From Nocardioides sp. 1609 (GTDB lineage Bacteria > Actinomycetota > Actinomycetes > Propionibacteriales > Nocardioidaceae), in contig NZ_SPUJ01000003.1 in NCBI RefSeq assembly GCF_004522105.1, forward strand, positions 744,001 to 808,000: a DNA stretch of 64,000 nt. Reading direction: 5' to 3'. Positions within the stretch are counted from its first letter, which is position 1; each line of letters begins with the position of its first letter. Under the pieces are notes generated by a model that was not told the DNA's origin, ran no database searches, and worked only from the letters and a program-made list of their open reading frames with translations. A program made the position numbers and the translations under genes. This document shows, in pieces, positions 25,105 through 34,710 of the stretch.

Positions 25105-25119
25105 GAGAGCACCGCTCTC
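25105..25119. promoter_or_regulatory. Putative TetR operator (site 2)
   Basis: The palindrome gagagc-acc-gctctc lies 30 nt upstream of the oxidoreductase start and shares the AGAGC/GCTCT half-sites with the stronger palindrome at 25155-25171. Confidence 0.5.
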
Positions 25120-25154
25120 CGTCCTGTGAACCTGTCACACTTCGGACACAATGA

Positions 25155-25171
25155 CAAGAGCAGTGCTCTTG
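25155..25171. promoter_or_regulatory. Putative TetR operator (site 1)
   Basis: A perfect 17-bp palindrome (caagagca-g-tgctcttg) lies between the divergent tetR and oxidoreductase genes. A further half-site (actgctcttg) is at 25182-25191. On the minus strand TTGTCA, a plausible -35, overlaps it, with CAGGTT 17 nt downstream, so binding should repress the oxidoreductase gene. Confidence 0.65.
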
Positions 25172-25211
25172 TTTGTTGCCACTGCTCTTGTTCCAGGGCA
25201 GGATCGCCCTC

Positions 25212-25910
25212 ATGTCACCCGCTCCCCGCACCGCCCGCGCCACCGCCCGCGCCGAGCTCACCCGGGCGATCCTCGACAGCGCCGCGACCCAGCTCGCCGA
25301 CATCGGCCCGGCCGCCCTCTCGGTGCGTGCGGTCGCGCGCGACCTCGAGATGGCGTCGTCCGCGGTCTACCGCTACTTCCCGAGCCGCGACGCGCTCCTC
25401 ACCGCGCTCATCGTCGAGGCCTACGACGACCTCGGCGCCGCCGTCGAGGCCGTCGAGCGCGCTGTCCGCCGTGGCGACCTGCGGGGCCGCTGGCGCGCGA
25501 TCGCGCACGGGATCCGCGACTGGGCCCGCGCCCACCCGCACCAGTACGCCCTCACCCACGGCAGCCCGGTGCCCGGGTACGCCGCCCCGGCCGACACCGT
25601 CGTACCGGCCACCCGCGTCACCCTCGCGCTCCTCACGGTGCTGCGCGACGCCCAGGCAGCCGGCCGGACGCCGGCCGCGGGACCGGCTCGGGTCTCGGCC
25701 GCCGAGAAGGCCGCGCTCGGCCCCGTCCTGGCGTTCGTCGACCCCCCGCTCTCCCCCGCCTTTGCGGTCCGCGGCCTGACCGCCTGGGCCACGCTCTTCG
25801 GGCACGTGTCGCTCGAGCTGTTCGGCCACATGCACCGCGGCGTCCTCGACTACGACACCCACTTCGCCACCGTCGTGGACCAGCTCGGCGCGGACCTCGG
25901 TCTGGGCTGA
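25212..25910 (+). CDS. TetR-family transcriptional regulator
   Basis: The 232-aa repressor has an N-terminal helix-turn-helix (RAELTRAILDSAATQLADIG, then LSVRAVARDLEMASSAVYRYFPSRDALL). A C-terminal TetR_C-type helical domain ends with TLFGHVSLELFGHMHRGVLDYD. ATG 25212 is preferred to the upstream in-frame TTG/ATG starts, since the longer version would begin inside the operator. It likely represses itself and the divergent oxidoreductase gene. The ligand is unknown. Confidence 0.9.
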   Translation: MSPAPRTARATARAELTRAILDSAATQLADIGPAALSVRAVARDLEMASSAVYRYFPSRDALLTALIVEAYDDLGAAVEAVERAVRRGDLRGRWRAIAHGIRDWARAHPHQYALTHGSPVPGYAAPADTVVPATRVTLALLTVLRDAQAAGRTPAAGPARVSAAEKAALGPVLAFVDPPLSPAFAVRGLTAWATLFGHVSLELFGHMHRGVLDYDTHFATVVDQLGADLGLG

Positions 25911-25970
25911 CGCCCGCCGTACGCCGTCAGCCCGGAGGAGTTGCGGCGGAAGTCGCCGATGACGAAAGGA

Positions 25971-25998
25971 TTGACGTTTGACGGTGCGTACGTAGGGT
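25971..25998 (+). promoter_or_regulatory. Sigma-70-type promoter of the 26-32 kb operon
   Basis: TTGACG (25971-25976) and TAGGGT (25993-25998) with a 16-nt spacer form the best two-box promoter I found in the window. Transcription would start near 26005, giving a leader of about 75 nt before the ATG at 26080. The 169 bp between the TetR gene and 26080 otherwise hold nothing I can name. Confidence 0.6.
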
Positions 25999-26079
25999 GT
26001 CGTAGGTCACACTCGTGGCGGTTCGATCGTGTTCGGTCTGTGCTCCGACCCTGCGCGCCACTCTCGGGGAGCTCACACA

Positions 26080-27126
26080 ATGCTGCTGGTGCCTGGATCC
26101 ACGCACGCCCTCACGACCCGCGTCACCCTCGCCGGCTCGGGTGAGACCCAGCCGGGATGGGCCGAGTTCGTGCGCGACGAGCGGCTCGTCGCGCTGTGGG
26201 ACCACGACCTGCTGCAGCTCAGCGCGTCGTCCCCCACCCCGTGGTGCCCCACCTTCACCGCCGCCGTCCGGCACGGGGACACGATCGTCGGCGCGTTCGT
26301 CGGCAGCTACCGAGGCGTCCGTCCGCACGCGGCGCCGTCCCGCCGCGAACCGGTGCTCGTCGACATGCGGATGCCCGGGCAGGGCCACGAGGCGTCCTGG
26401 ACGTTCCGCAGCGGGCTGAGCCGCCCGCAGCGGGCCGACGTCGTGCGGGCCTTCGAGCGCGGGGTGGTGCGAGCCCTGGGCCGGACCCGGCTGGCCGGCA
26501 TCGCCTACCGCAACGTCACCGACGACGACCTGCCCGACCTGCGCCGCCGCGGCGCCGTCACCTCCCAGGCCCAGGGGCAGGGCACCGTGATGCCGCTGCC
26601 CGCCACCTTCGAGGAGTGGTTCGCCGGTCTCAGCAAGAAGCGCCGCAAGTCGCTGCGGCGGCTCGGACCGATGATCGAGTCGCAGGTGCGGGTCGAGTTC
26701 GGCAACGCTCGCACCGACGTCGACCCGCAGGCCGTCGCCGACCTCCTCGTCGACATGATCGCGCGCAACGCCCCGCTGCGGGTCGATCCGCGCCCGCACA
26801 TGCCGGCCGCGTACTTCGCAGCGCTGATGGCCCGCTACGACGTCCGCACGATCACCTACCACCAGGGCGAGCGGCTGGTCGCGGTCGGCACCCTCCTCGA
26901 GCACCCGCGGCACCCGTGGGGCTCCTACTGGGCGATGGTCCACCCCCGTGACGGCGGCGTCCCGCACCTGTACTTCGACCACTTCCTGCGCTACGCCCGC
27001 CACGCCATCGACTCCGGCGCCGAGACCCTCTCCTCGGGACGCGGCTTCGTCGACGACAAGGTGAGCGTCGGCTTCGACGTCACGCCTCTCTCCTTCGTGG
27101 GTGTCCCCCGCCCGTTCCTGGGCTGA
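26080..27126 (+). CDS. FemAB/BioF2-like GNAT acyl- or aminoacyl-transferase
   Basis: The 348-aa soluble protein resembles the GNAT_BioF2/FemAB group. It has the basic helix LSKKRRKSLRRLGPMIES near residue 190, a metal- or substrate-site strand DMIARNAPLRVDPRPH, and the closing SGRGFVDDKVSVGFDVTPLS. Members transfer acyl or aminoacyl groups to amino sugars or peptidoglycan precursors. GGGGAG lies 8 nt before ATG 26080. It is the first gene of the operon; the next begins 7 nt after its stop. It is paralogous to the gene at 31369 (shared basic helix and G-x-G-x-x-D-x-K-x-S-x-G end motif). The exact reaction is unknown. Confidence 0.75.
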   Translation: MLLVPGSTHALTTRVTLAGSGETQPGWAEFVRDERLVALWDHDLLQLSASSPTPWCPTFTAAVRHGDTIVGAFVGSYRGVRPHAAPSRREPVLVDMRMPGQGHEASWTFRSGLSRPQRADVVRAFERGVVRALGRTRLAGIAYRNVTDDDLPDLRRRGAVTSQAQGQGTVMPLPATFEEWFAGLSKKRRKSLRRLGPMIESQVRVEFGNARTDVDPQAVADLLVDMIARNAPLRVDPRPHMPAAYFAALMARYDVRTITYHQGERLVAVGTLLEHPRHPWGSYWAMVHPRDGGVPHLYFDHFLRYARHAIDSGAETLSSGRGFVDDKVSVGFDVTPLSFVGVPRPFLG

Positions 27127-27133
27127 GGCCCGG

Positions 27134-28390
27134 ATGAGCCTCGCCGCCGCACCGACGACGTCGGTGCCCTACGCGCCGTCGTGGGTCTCGACCGGTGTCG
27201 TGCTCGCCGGCCGGGCCGGCTTCCGCGCGCTCTGGATGGTCGCCCCGCTCCTGCTCGCCACCACCTGGACCGCCGAGGAGCTCGGCCGCACGGTCGCCGT
27301 CATCGGGGGCTTCGGCTGGTTGGCGATCCTGTTCGCCACCGCCGAGAAGACCCTGCTCAAGCAGGTGCCGAGGCTGCCGCGGCTGGCCGGGCAGGTCTCG
27401 CGCCAGACCCTGGCGACGGTCCTCGTCCCGCTGGCGTGCGTCCTGGCCGCGGCGACCCTCTCGACCCTCACGGGGGTCGGGCCGACCCTCCTCCTGTGGG
27501 GGCTGTGCTGGGGACTGACCGGCGCCGTCTACCAGGTCGTCGCCGCGCTGCACCGGCTGGCGCACCGCCCGGGGGCCGACGCGCTGCTGTTCGCGTCCGG
27601 GGCCCTCGCGCTCCTGGCGGCGACGGGGGTGACCGTCGCCCTCGACCTGCGCCCGGTCGCCTGGGTCGTCACCTGTCTGGTCCTCCTGCTCGCCGTCGCC
27701 GCCGCCGGCCTCGCCGCCGTCCCGCGGGAGATGTTCGACGGGGTCCGTCGGCGGGCCGCCGTCACCCCGCTGCGTCGCTCGCTGCTGCTGCTCGGGTTGC
27801 CGGAGGTGCTCTCGATCGTCAGCGTCAGCGCGGGCTTCTGGGCCGTCGCCGCCTTCGCCCCCGAGCACGAGGCGGTCCGCTACTACGTCGCCGTCACGGT
27901 CGCCAGCGTGTTCGGCGCGACCACCACCGTCGTCGTCCGGCTGCACCAGCCCGACGTCTCCCTGCGCCTGCGCGGCTCCGGCGCCGCGGCCGGGGAGGAC
28001 GCCGCCCGGCGGATCCTCGCGCGAGCCGTCGTCGCCGGCGCCGGCACCGCGGCGCTCGCCGTCGGCGCCCACCTGCTCGGCGCGCCGTGGTGGGCGACGC
28101 TCACGCTGCTCACCGCCGGCGAGGTCGTCGTCTTCACCCAGCGCACGGTCGCCGCCAACCTGGTCGAGAACTCCCGCAGCCGCTGGCTGCCCGGCAACGT
28201 CGGCGCCTCCGCGTGCGGCCTGCTCGCGGCGGCCGTGGTCCTGCTGACGTGCACCGGGCGCGGCGGCGCGCTCGCCGCGATGGGCGCGCTGGTGGCCGCC
28301 CAGCTCTGCAACGCCACGGCGTTGCGACTCCTGCTTCGGCGCGCATCCGGGCGCCGTGTTCCACAGCCGATCTCGGGGAGATGGACATGA
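27134..28390 (+). CDS. Polytopic membrane protein, flippase-like
   Basis: The 418-aa protein has about eleven to twelve hydrophobic segments and few long loops. Its overall pattern (VLAGRAGFRALWMVAPLLLA near the start, LLLLGLPEVLSIVSVSAGFW mid-way, and a LTLLTAGEVVVFTQRTVAANLVEN segment) resembles Wzx/MurJ-type polysaccharide exporters, though similarity by eye is weak. It would move a lipid-linked or surface glycan unit across the membrane. ATG 27134 follows the first gene by 7 nt. Its TGA overlaps the start of the glycosyltransferase gene by 4 nt. Confidence 0.65.
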   Translation: MSLAAAPTTSVPYAPSWVSTGVVLAGRAGFRALWMVAPLLLATTWTAEELGRTVAVIGGFGWLAILFATAEKTLLKQVPRLPRLAGQVSRQTLATVLVPLACVLAAATLSTLTGVGPTLLLWGLCWGLTGAVYQVVAALHRLAHRPGADALLFASGALALLAATGVTVALDLRPVAWVVTCLVLLLAVAAAGLAAVPREMFDGVRRRAAVTPLRRSLLLLGLPEVLSIVSVSAGFWAVAAFAPEHEAVRYYVAVTVASVFGATTTVVVRLHQPDVSLRLRGSGAAAGEDAARRILARAVVAGAGTAALAVGAHLLGAPWWATLTLLTAGEVVVFTQRTVAANLVENSRSRWLPGNVGASACGLLAAAVVLLTCTGRGGALAAMGALVAAQLCNATALRLLLRRASGRRVPQPISGRWT

Positions 28391-29442
28391 GGGAAGACGA
28401 CCCCTACGTGACGGGTCTCAGCGTGGTGATGCCCTGCTACAACGAGGCGGGCGGTCTCGACGGGGTGCTCGACGAGCTCCTCGACGAGCTCGACCGCGAG
28501 CCCCGGCTCGACGTCGAGGTGGTCTGCGTCGACGACGGCAGCCGCGACGGCACGCTCGACGTGCTGCGGCGCCGCGCCGAGGCCGATCCACGGGTGCAGT
28601 ACCTCTCGTTCACCCGGAACTTCGGGGTGGAGGCGGCGTTCTCGGCCGGGTACCTCTACGCGAGCAGGCCGTGGCTGGTGCACGTCGACGCCGACGGGCA
28701 GTTCCCGCCGAGCGAGATCCGGCGGCTGGTCGAGGCCTCCGACGGGATGGACGCCGTCTTCGGCGTCCGCGTGCAGCGGCACGACCCGCTGGTGCGGCGG
28801 ATCGGCTCCACGGTCAACCAGCTCGTCGCCCGCGGCCTGCTGGGCATCGAGCTGCCGCGGCACGCGACCTGCTTCCGGCTGGTCCGCACCGAGCTCGCCC
28901 GCGCCGTGGTCGACCTGCGCCTGGGCCGCCCGTACTTCCTGGCCACCCTGCCGAAGCTCACCGACCGCCACACCACGGTGCCGATCACCCACCGCGCGCG
29001 CACCGACGGGCCGGCCCGGGTGCGGTTCCTCGACCTCGCCGGTCACGCCCTCGACCTGTGGTTCGCCTTCTCCCGCCGCCCGGCGCAGTTCGCGATCCTC
29101 ACCGCGACCTGGGCCGCGCTGGTGTCGGTCGTGCTCGGCGTGCTGCACATGACCCGCGCCCTGCCGGCGACGGTGATGGAGGGCGGCATCGTGGTGCTGG
29201 TCGGGATCGCGCTGTTCGTCATCGCGGTCGAGGTCCGCTGCCTGGGCGTCCTGGCGGCCGGGCAACCACGACCACGGATGTTCTACGTGCGCGAGGCGTC
29301 CGTGCCGGTGCTGCCGGCCGACAGCTTCAGCGCCGCGGCGACCGGCGGTCCGATCCGGTCGATGGCGCCGGTCGGGCCGGTCGGGCCGGTCGGGCCGGTC
29401 GGGCCGGTCGAGCCGGTCGGTCCGATCGAGGTGGCGTCGTGA
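28387..29442 (+). CDS. Membrane-anchored family 2 glycosyltransferase (DPM/GtrB-like)
   Basis: The 351-aa enzyme has a GT2 domain at residues 1-235: VVMPCYNEAGGLDGVLDELL, VCVDDGSRDGTLD, and the DxD motif Asp101-x-Asp103 in VHVDADGQFP. Two C-terminal membrane helices follow (AQFAILTATWAALVSVVLGV and VMEGGIVVLVGIALFVIAVE). This layout fits transfer of a sugar to polyprenyl phosphate. ATG 28387 is preferred over ATG 28381 because GGGGAG lies 6 nt upstream and it gives the ATGA overlap. The C-terminal tail carries six VGP-type tripeptides from a 9-bp tandem repeat. The next gene overlaps by 4 nt. Confidence 0.88.
   Translation: MREDDPYVTGLSVVMPCYNEAGGLDGVLDELLDELDREPRLDVEVVCVDDGSRDGTLDVLRRRAEADPRVQYLSFTRNFGVEAAFSAGYLYASRPWLVHVDADGQFPPSEIRRLVEASDGMDAVFGVRVQRHDPLVRRIGSTVNQLVARGLLGIELPRHATCFRLVRTELARAVVDLRLGRPYFLATLPKLTDRHTTVPITHRARTDGPARVRFLDLAGHALDLWFAFSRRPAQFAILTATWAALVSVVLGVLHMTRALPATVMEGGIVVLVGIALFVIAVEVRCLGVLAAGQPRPRMFYVREASVPVLPADSFSAAATGGPIRSMAPVGPVGPVGPVGPVEPVGPIEVAS
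29371..29424 (+). repeat. 9-bp tandem repeat encoding (Val-Gly-Pro)n
   Basis: Four perfect copies of gtcgggccg followed by gtcgagccg and gtcggtccg encode VGPVGPVGPVGPVEPVGP at the C-terminus of the glycosyltransferase, 15 nt before the GTG of the ATP-grasp gene. The unit length keeps frame, so copy-number change would alter tail length only. Confidence 0.9.
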
Positions 29443-30703
29443 AGCGGCGTCGCAGCCGCGGCAGCGTCGTCGTCCTCGGCGCCGCGATCGGGGTCTTCGA
29501 GACCTACCGGGCCGCCCAGCGGATGGGCCTGCGCACCATCGCCGTCGACGTGCGACCCGACGCCCCGGCCCTCGGCCTCGCCGACGAGCAGCTGATCATC
29601 AGCACCCGCGACGTGGACGCCATCCACGACGCCCTCGTCGGCCGCGACGACCTGCGCGGCGTCGTCGCCCCCGCCTCGGACGTCGCCCTCGACGCCCAGC
29701 GTCGTCTCTCCCGCCGGCTCGGACTCCCCTGCGGCCTGTCGGGAGCGACGGTGCGGGCCTCGCACGACAAGACCTACCTGCGCCAGGTCTGCGACGACCT
29801 CGCCCTGCCGACGTGCCGGTGGGCCACCGGCGTCCCCGGCCCCCAGCTGCTCCGCGAGACCGAGCGGCTCGGCCTGCCCGTCGTGGTCAAGCCCGCCGAC
29901 GCGCAGAGCAGCCGCGGGGTGGCCCGCTGCCGCGAGGGCGACGACCTGACGGCGGCGATCGCCGAGGCCGCGGCGTTCTCCTACTCCGGCCGGGTGATCG
30001 TCGAGGAGGAGATGCTCGGTCAGCACCTGAGCGCCGAGTGCATCGTCGAGGACTCGCGGGCCGCGTTCCTCGCCCTCAGCGCCCGCGCCATCACGCGGGC
30101 GCCCCGGGCCATCACCACCGAGCACGCGATGTCCGGCGAGCTGCCCGGCCACGTCGTCGACCAGGTCCACGACCTCGTCGACGCCCTCTGCCGCGCCCTC
30201 GACTACCGGCGCGGACCGATGATGCTGGACCTCGTCCTCGACGCCGGCGACACGGTCCGGATCGTCGAGATCGGCGCCCGCGTGGGCGGCGACCCGCTCG
30301 GCGAGCTCGTCCGGCTCACCCACGGCGTCCACACCGTCGAGAACGCGGTGCGCGCGGCGGTGGGCCTGCCCTTCGACCTCGGCCGGCGCCGGCGTCCGAG
30401 CGCGGCGGTGGGACGGATCGTCCTTCCCGACGCGGTCGGCACCGTCGCCGGCGTCCGGGGCGCCGGGCACGCCGCGCTGCTCCCCGGGGTGCAGCGGGTC
30501 CGGATCGGTGCCCAGCAGGGCGACCGCGTCGAGGGCGGCGCCTGCCTGGCCGACCAGCTCGGCTACGTGCTCACCACCGCACCCACCGTGCGCGAGGCCC
30601 GCCAGCGGGCCCTCGACGCGGCCGGGGCGCTCACGTTCGACATCACCAGGGACGGTGCCGGCGACGGCGCCGGCGAAGACATGACCAAGGAGCTGATGGC
30701 GGG

Positions 30704-30707
<4 letters not shown>
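29439..30707 (+). CDS. ATP-grasp carboxylate-amine ligase
   Basis: The 422-aa protein starts with a Rossmann-like preATP-grasp segment (VVVLGAAIGVFETYRAAQRM). It continues with the ATP-grasp core: SHDKTYLRQVCDDLALPTC, LPVVVKPADAQSSRGVARC (glycine-rich loop), VIVEEEMLGQHLSAECIVED, and the metal-binding MMLDLVLDAG...IVEIGARVGGDPL. Family members form amide or ester bonds between a carboxylate and an amine. In surface-glycan clusters they may attach amino acids to glycan acids. GTG 29439 overlaps the upstream stop by 4 nt, and its own stop overlaps the next ATG. The two substrates are unknown. Confidence 0.85.
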
Positions 30708-31368
<661 letters not shown>

Positions 31369-31372
<4 letters not shown>

Positions 31373-32379
31373 CCGACCCGGACGCCGGCCCGTACGACGT
31401 CCGCGTCGTCGACCTCGCCGGGCTGCGCGCCGACGCCGCCCTGGCCGCCCGGCTCGCGGCGTCCCGCGGCCCGCTGTGGAGGGTCGAGGCGCTGTCGGCG
31501 ATGGAGGAGGAGACCCGCAACCGGGTCTGGCTCGCCGTCGCGACCCGGTCCGGGCCCCACGGCGACGCGCTGGTGGCCGGGATGCTGCTCGAGCGGGTCC
31601 TCCTCGCCGGCGGCATCGGTCACGTGCACCACCCGCACTCGGGCTCCGAGCCGTCGTACTGGACCGAGCCGGGCCACCGCGGCGCCCTCCCCCTGCTGGT
31701 CGGCGCGCTCCGGCGCCGGCTCGGCCCCCGGATGCCGGCGCTGCTGTGGCGGCAGGTCGGCGACGACGACGTGGTCTCGGGGCTGCCCGGGCGCCGGGTG
31801 GTGCAGCAGACGACGTTGCCGCTCGGCGTCGTGGACCTCGACCACCCCGACCGGCCCGACGCCGAGGCGTGGCTCCAGTCGCTGGGCCGGTCCCGGCGCC
31901 AGGACCTGCGCCGGCTGCGGCGCCGGCTCGCCGAGGACGCCGACCTCGACGTCACCCAGGGCCCCCTCGCCGAGGTGGCCAAGGGCGAGGAGGTGGCGCC
32001 GCTGCTCGACGCGAACTTCAGCAAGCACAACCCCCGCCGCCACCCGCTGATGAACCGCCCGGCCCCCGCCGAGTGGCTCGACGTCGCCATGGCCGACCAC
32101 GACCTCCAGGCCGTCGCCTACCGCGACGGGGGCGTGCTGGCGGCCGTCGGGCTGATGACCACGCACCGCGGGGTCTCCCGGTGGCTGTCGTGGGGTGCCG
32201 ACTACGAGGGTGCCGCCGACCGGCGCGGGCTCTACTACGACTGCACCCGCCGGATCGTCGAGCTGTCCTACCTCGGGGGCAGCACGACGCTGGTGCTCGG
32301 CAAGGGCAAGGGCGACCTCAAGTCGTCGTTCGGAGCCCGGCTCGAGGGGCAGCGCGCCGTGGTGCGCACGCCGTTCTAG
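31369..32379 (+). CDS. FemAB/BioF2-like GNAT acyl- or aminoacyl-transferase (second copy)
   Basis: The 336-aa soluble protein has the same architecture as the gene at 26080: an N-terminal GNAT lobe, a central basic helix (LGRSRRQDLRRLRRRLAED) and the end motif GKGKGDLKSSFGARL. Between them are LDANFSKHNPRRHPLMNRPA and AVAYRDGGVLAAVGLMTTHR, typical of BioF2-like GNATs. The role is probably N- or O-acylation or aminoacylation of a glycan or lipid head group. GTG 31369 overlaps the previous stop by 4 nt. It is the last tightly coupled gene; the acyl ligase starts 27 nt later. Confidence 0.75.
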
Positions 32380-32393
32380 TGTCCGCAGCCGTC

Positions 32394-32399
32394 TAGGGT
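32394..32399 (+). promoter_or_regulatory. Putative -10 box (TAGGGT) of a leaderless promoter
   Basis: A TANNNT hexamer followed by 7 nt and the GTG at 32407. It suggests the ligase gene can be transcribed separately from the upstream operon. Confidence 0.5.
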
Positions 32400-32406
32400 C
32401 GGGGTC

Positions 32407-33684
32407 GTGGAGCTGGACGAGGGAGCCAGGGTCGCGCTGCTCGTGCCGGGCTCGCGCGCCTACGTCGACGCCGTCCTGGCGCTGCTGGCCCGCGGCGTCG
32501 TCCCGATCCCGCTCGACCCGCGGCTCACCGAGACCGAACGTTGCCGCATCCTGACGCCGCTCGCGCCGGAGGTGGTCGTGACCACCGCCGACGAGCTCGC
32601 GGCGGTCACGGCCGGAAGCGGACCCACCCCGGGTCACGGACTCCCCCGGGCCCGGCCGATGCACTGCACCAGCGGCACCACCGGCGTCCCCAAGGGCGTG
32701 TGGTCCGGCCTGCTCGACGACACGGACGCCGCCGCGCTGGTCGCCGAGGAGCGCGACCTGTGGGGGTTCGCTGCCGACGACGTCAACCTGGTGCTCAGCC
32801 CGCTCTACCACTCGGCGCCGCTGCGGTTCGCGATGGGCACCATCCTCGCCGGCGGCCGGTTGAGCGTCCCCGGGCCCTTCGACCCGGCCGCCGTGACCGC
32901 CGCCATCGAGCGCGACCGGCCGACCACGATGTTCTGCGTGCCGACCCACCTGCAGCGGCTGCTCGCGCACTGGGACGTCGTCGGGGTGCCGGACCTGACG
33001 TCGTTCCGGCTCGTCGCGCACGCCGGCGCCCCGTGCCCCACCGAGGTGAAGCGCCGCCTCGTCGCGCTGTTCCCCGCCGGCTCGACGTGGGAGTTCTACG
33101 GCTCCACCGAGGGCCAGTTCACCGCGTGCCGCAGCGAGGAGTGGCTGGAGCGACCCGGCACCGTCGGTCGCGCCCGCCCCGGCCGCACCCTCACCCTCGA
33201 CGACGACGGCACGATCTGGTGCGCGGTGCCGCCGTACGCCCGGTTCACCTACTACGGCGACGACGCGAGGACCGCCGCGGCCTGGCGGACCGACGGCGGG
33301 GTGGCGAGCTTCACCGTCGGGGACCTCGGCCGGCTCGACGACGACGGCTACCTCTACCTCGACGGGCGACGCGAGGACCTCGTCATCACCGGCGGCGTCA
33401 ACGTCTACCCGCTGGAGGTCGAGCTGGTCCTCGGCGAGCACCCCGGCGTCGAGGACGTCGCGGTGTACGGCGTCGACGACCCCGACTGGGGCGCACGCGT
33501 CTGCGCGGCGGTCGTCGGCACGGCGTCCGAGGCCGAGCTCGCGGCCTACGCGCGCGAGCGCCTCGCCCCACCCAAGCGACCCAAGACCTGGTCGTTCCTC
33601 GACGCCCTCCCGCGAACCCTCACCGGGAAGGTCCGGGTGCAGGAGCTGCGACGAGGGAGCGGCTCCGTCGCACGACGGGATTGA
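32407..33684 (+). CDS. AMP-forming acyl-CoA synthetase/ligase (ANL superfamily), short form
   Basis: The 425-aa adenylating enzyme has the P-loop CTSGTTGVPKGV near residue 85, FYGSTEGQ near 220, the hinge YLYLDGRREDLVITGGVNVYP near 320 and the catalytic lysine in PRTLTGKVRVQEL near 410. It is 60-100 residues shorter at the N-terminus than typical acyl-CoA ligases, so part of the first subdomain is missing. The core motifs are intact and activity is likely. It probably activates a carboxylic acid that could serve the neighbouring acyltransferases. Medium-chain or aromatic acids are plausible; nothing fixes the specificity. Confidence 0.85.
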   Translation: MELDEGARVALLVPGSRAYVDAVLALLARGVVPIPLDPRLTETERCRILTPLAPEVVVTTADELAAVTAGSGPTPGHGLPRARPMHCTSGTTGVPKGVWSGLLDDTDAAALVAEERDLWGFAADDVNLVLSPLYHSAPLRFAMGTILAGGRLSVPGPFDPAAVTAAIERDRPTTMFCVPTHLQRLLAHWDVVGVPDLTSFRLVAHAGAPCPTEVKRRLVALFPAGSTWEFYGSTEGQFTACRSEEWLERPGTVGRARPGRTLTLDDDGTIWCAVPPYARFTYYGDDARTAAAWRTDGGVASFTVGDLGRLDDDGYLYLDGRREDLVITGGVNVYPLEVELVLGEHPGVEDVAVYGVDDPDWGARVCAAVVGTASEAELAAYARERLAPPKRPKTWSFLDALPRTLTGKVRVQELRRGSGSVARRD

Positions 33685-33686
33685 GC

Positions 33687-33724
33687 ACGCGGTCCGGCCG
33701 AGGGACGAGGCCGGGACCCGCGCG
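33687..33724. terminator. Imperfect hairpin between convergent genes
   Basis: An interrupted GC-rich inverted repeat (acgcggtccggcc ... ggccgggacccgcgcgt) lies just past the ligase stop and 23 nt before the stop of the convergent GlxA-type gene. No T-tract. Confidence 0.4.
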
Positions 33725-33746
33725 TCGAGATGCTCGGGCAGTCAGG

Positions 33747-34691
33747 TCAGCACGCGAACTGGCGTCGGTAGACCTGCGGGCTGACGCCGCGGACCCGGGT
33801 GAAGTGGTGGCGCAGGGTGGCGGCGTTGCCGAAGCCCACCTCGGCGGCGATGTGGTCGACGGAGTTCTCGGTGCGCTCGAGCATCTCCTCGGCGAGCTGG
33901 AGCCGCTGGGCGGTGACCCACGCGTGCGGCGTCGTCCCGGTCTCGTCGCGGAAGCGTCGCGCGAACGTGCGCGGCGACATGTGGGCCTTGCGTGCCAGGG
34001 TGTCGACGTCGAGCGGCTCGGCGAGGTTCTCCAGGGCCCAGGTGAGCACGGCGCCGAGGGTCTCGGCCTGGCAGTCGACGACCTGCCGGGAGATGAACTG
34101 CGCCTGGCCGCCGTCGCGGTGCGGAGGGACGACGATGCGACGGGCCGTGGTCGCGGCGACCCGCGCGCCGAAGGTCTGACGCATCAGGTGGAGGGAGGCA
34201 TCGATCCCGGCCGCACTGCCGGCGCCGGTCAGCACGTTGCCGGACTGCACGTAGAGGACGTCGGGCCGGACGATCGCGCTCGGGTACATCCGCGCCAGCC
34301 GGTCGGTGTAGCGCCAGTGCGTCGTGCACTCGCGGCCCTCCAGCAGCCCGGCCGCGGCGAGCTCGAAGACCCCGCTGCAGTGGGCGTAGACGACGGCGCC
34401 GCGGTCGTGCGCGGCGCGGGCGACCTCGAGGACGGCGGGGTCGTGGTCGAGGAAGTCGTGCTTGGGTGACAGGCAGACCAGGTCGGCGTCGGCCGCGGCC
34501 TCCAGGCCGACCTCGACCAGCAGGTCGTAGCCAGCGCGCCCCGCGACCCGTCCGGGGCGCGGGGTGCACACCTGGAAGTCGAAGACCGGGTTGTCGTCGT
34601 CGGCGTGGTAGGGCTCGCCCCACACCTCGACCAGGGAGCCGAGCCCGAAGGGCTCCGCCCCGTCCTGCACGATGACCGCAACCTTCTGCAC
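33747..34691 (-). CDS. GlxA-type transcriptional regulator (DJ-1/PfpI domain plus AraC helix-turn-helix)
   Basis: The 314-aa protein has an N-terminal DJ-1/PfpI-like domain (VAVIVQDGAEPFGLGSLVEV, VVYAHCSGVFELAAAGLLEG with the nucleophile-elbow Cys). A C-terminal AraC domain carries two helix-turn-helices (LARKAHMSPRTFARRFRDET, then HIAAEVGFGNAATLRHHFTR). Such regulators often activate amine, amide or betaine catabolism genes. GTG 34691 follows TACAGT by 6 nt, suggesting a leaderless transcript. It diverges from a tiny membrane-protein gene, and an inverted repeat lies between them. Confidence 0.9.
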   Translation of the reverse strand: MQKVAVIVQDGAEPFGLGSLVEVWGEPYHADDDNPVFDFQVCTPRPGRVAGRAGYDLLVEVGLEAAADADLVCLSPKHDFLDHDPAVLEVARAAHDRGAVVYAHCSGVFELAAAGLLEGRECTTHWRYTDRLARMYPSAIVRPDVLYVQSGNVLTGAGSAAGIDASLHLMRQTFGARVAATTARRIVVPPHRDGGQAQFISRQVVDCQAETLGAVLTWALENLAEPLDVDTLARKAHMSPRTFARRFRDETGTTPHAWVTAQRLQLAEEMLERTENSVDHIAAEVGFGNAATLRHHFTRVRGVSPQVYRRQFAC

Positions 34692-34697
34692 CCGACG

Positions 34698-34703
34698 ACT
34701 GTA
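34698..34703 (-). promoter_or_regulatory. Putative -10 box (TACAGT) of a leaderless promoter
   Basis: TANNNT ending 6 nt before the GTG of the GlxA-type regulator at 34691. Confidence 0.5.
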
Positions 34704-34710
34704 GCGCCGA

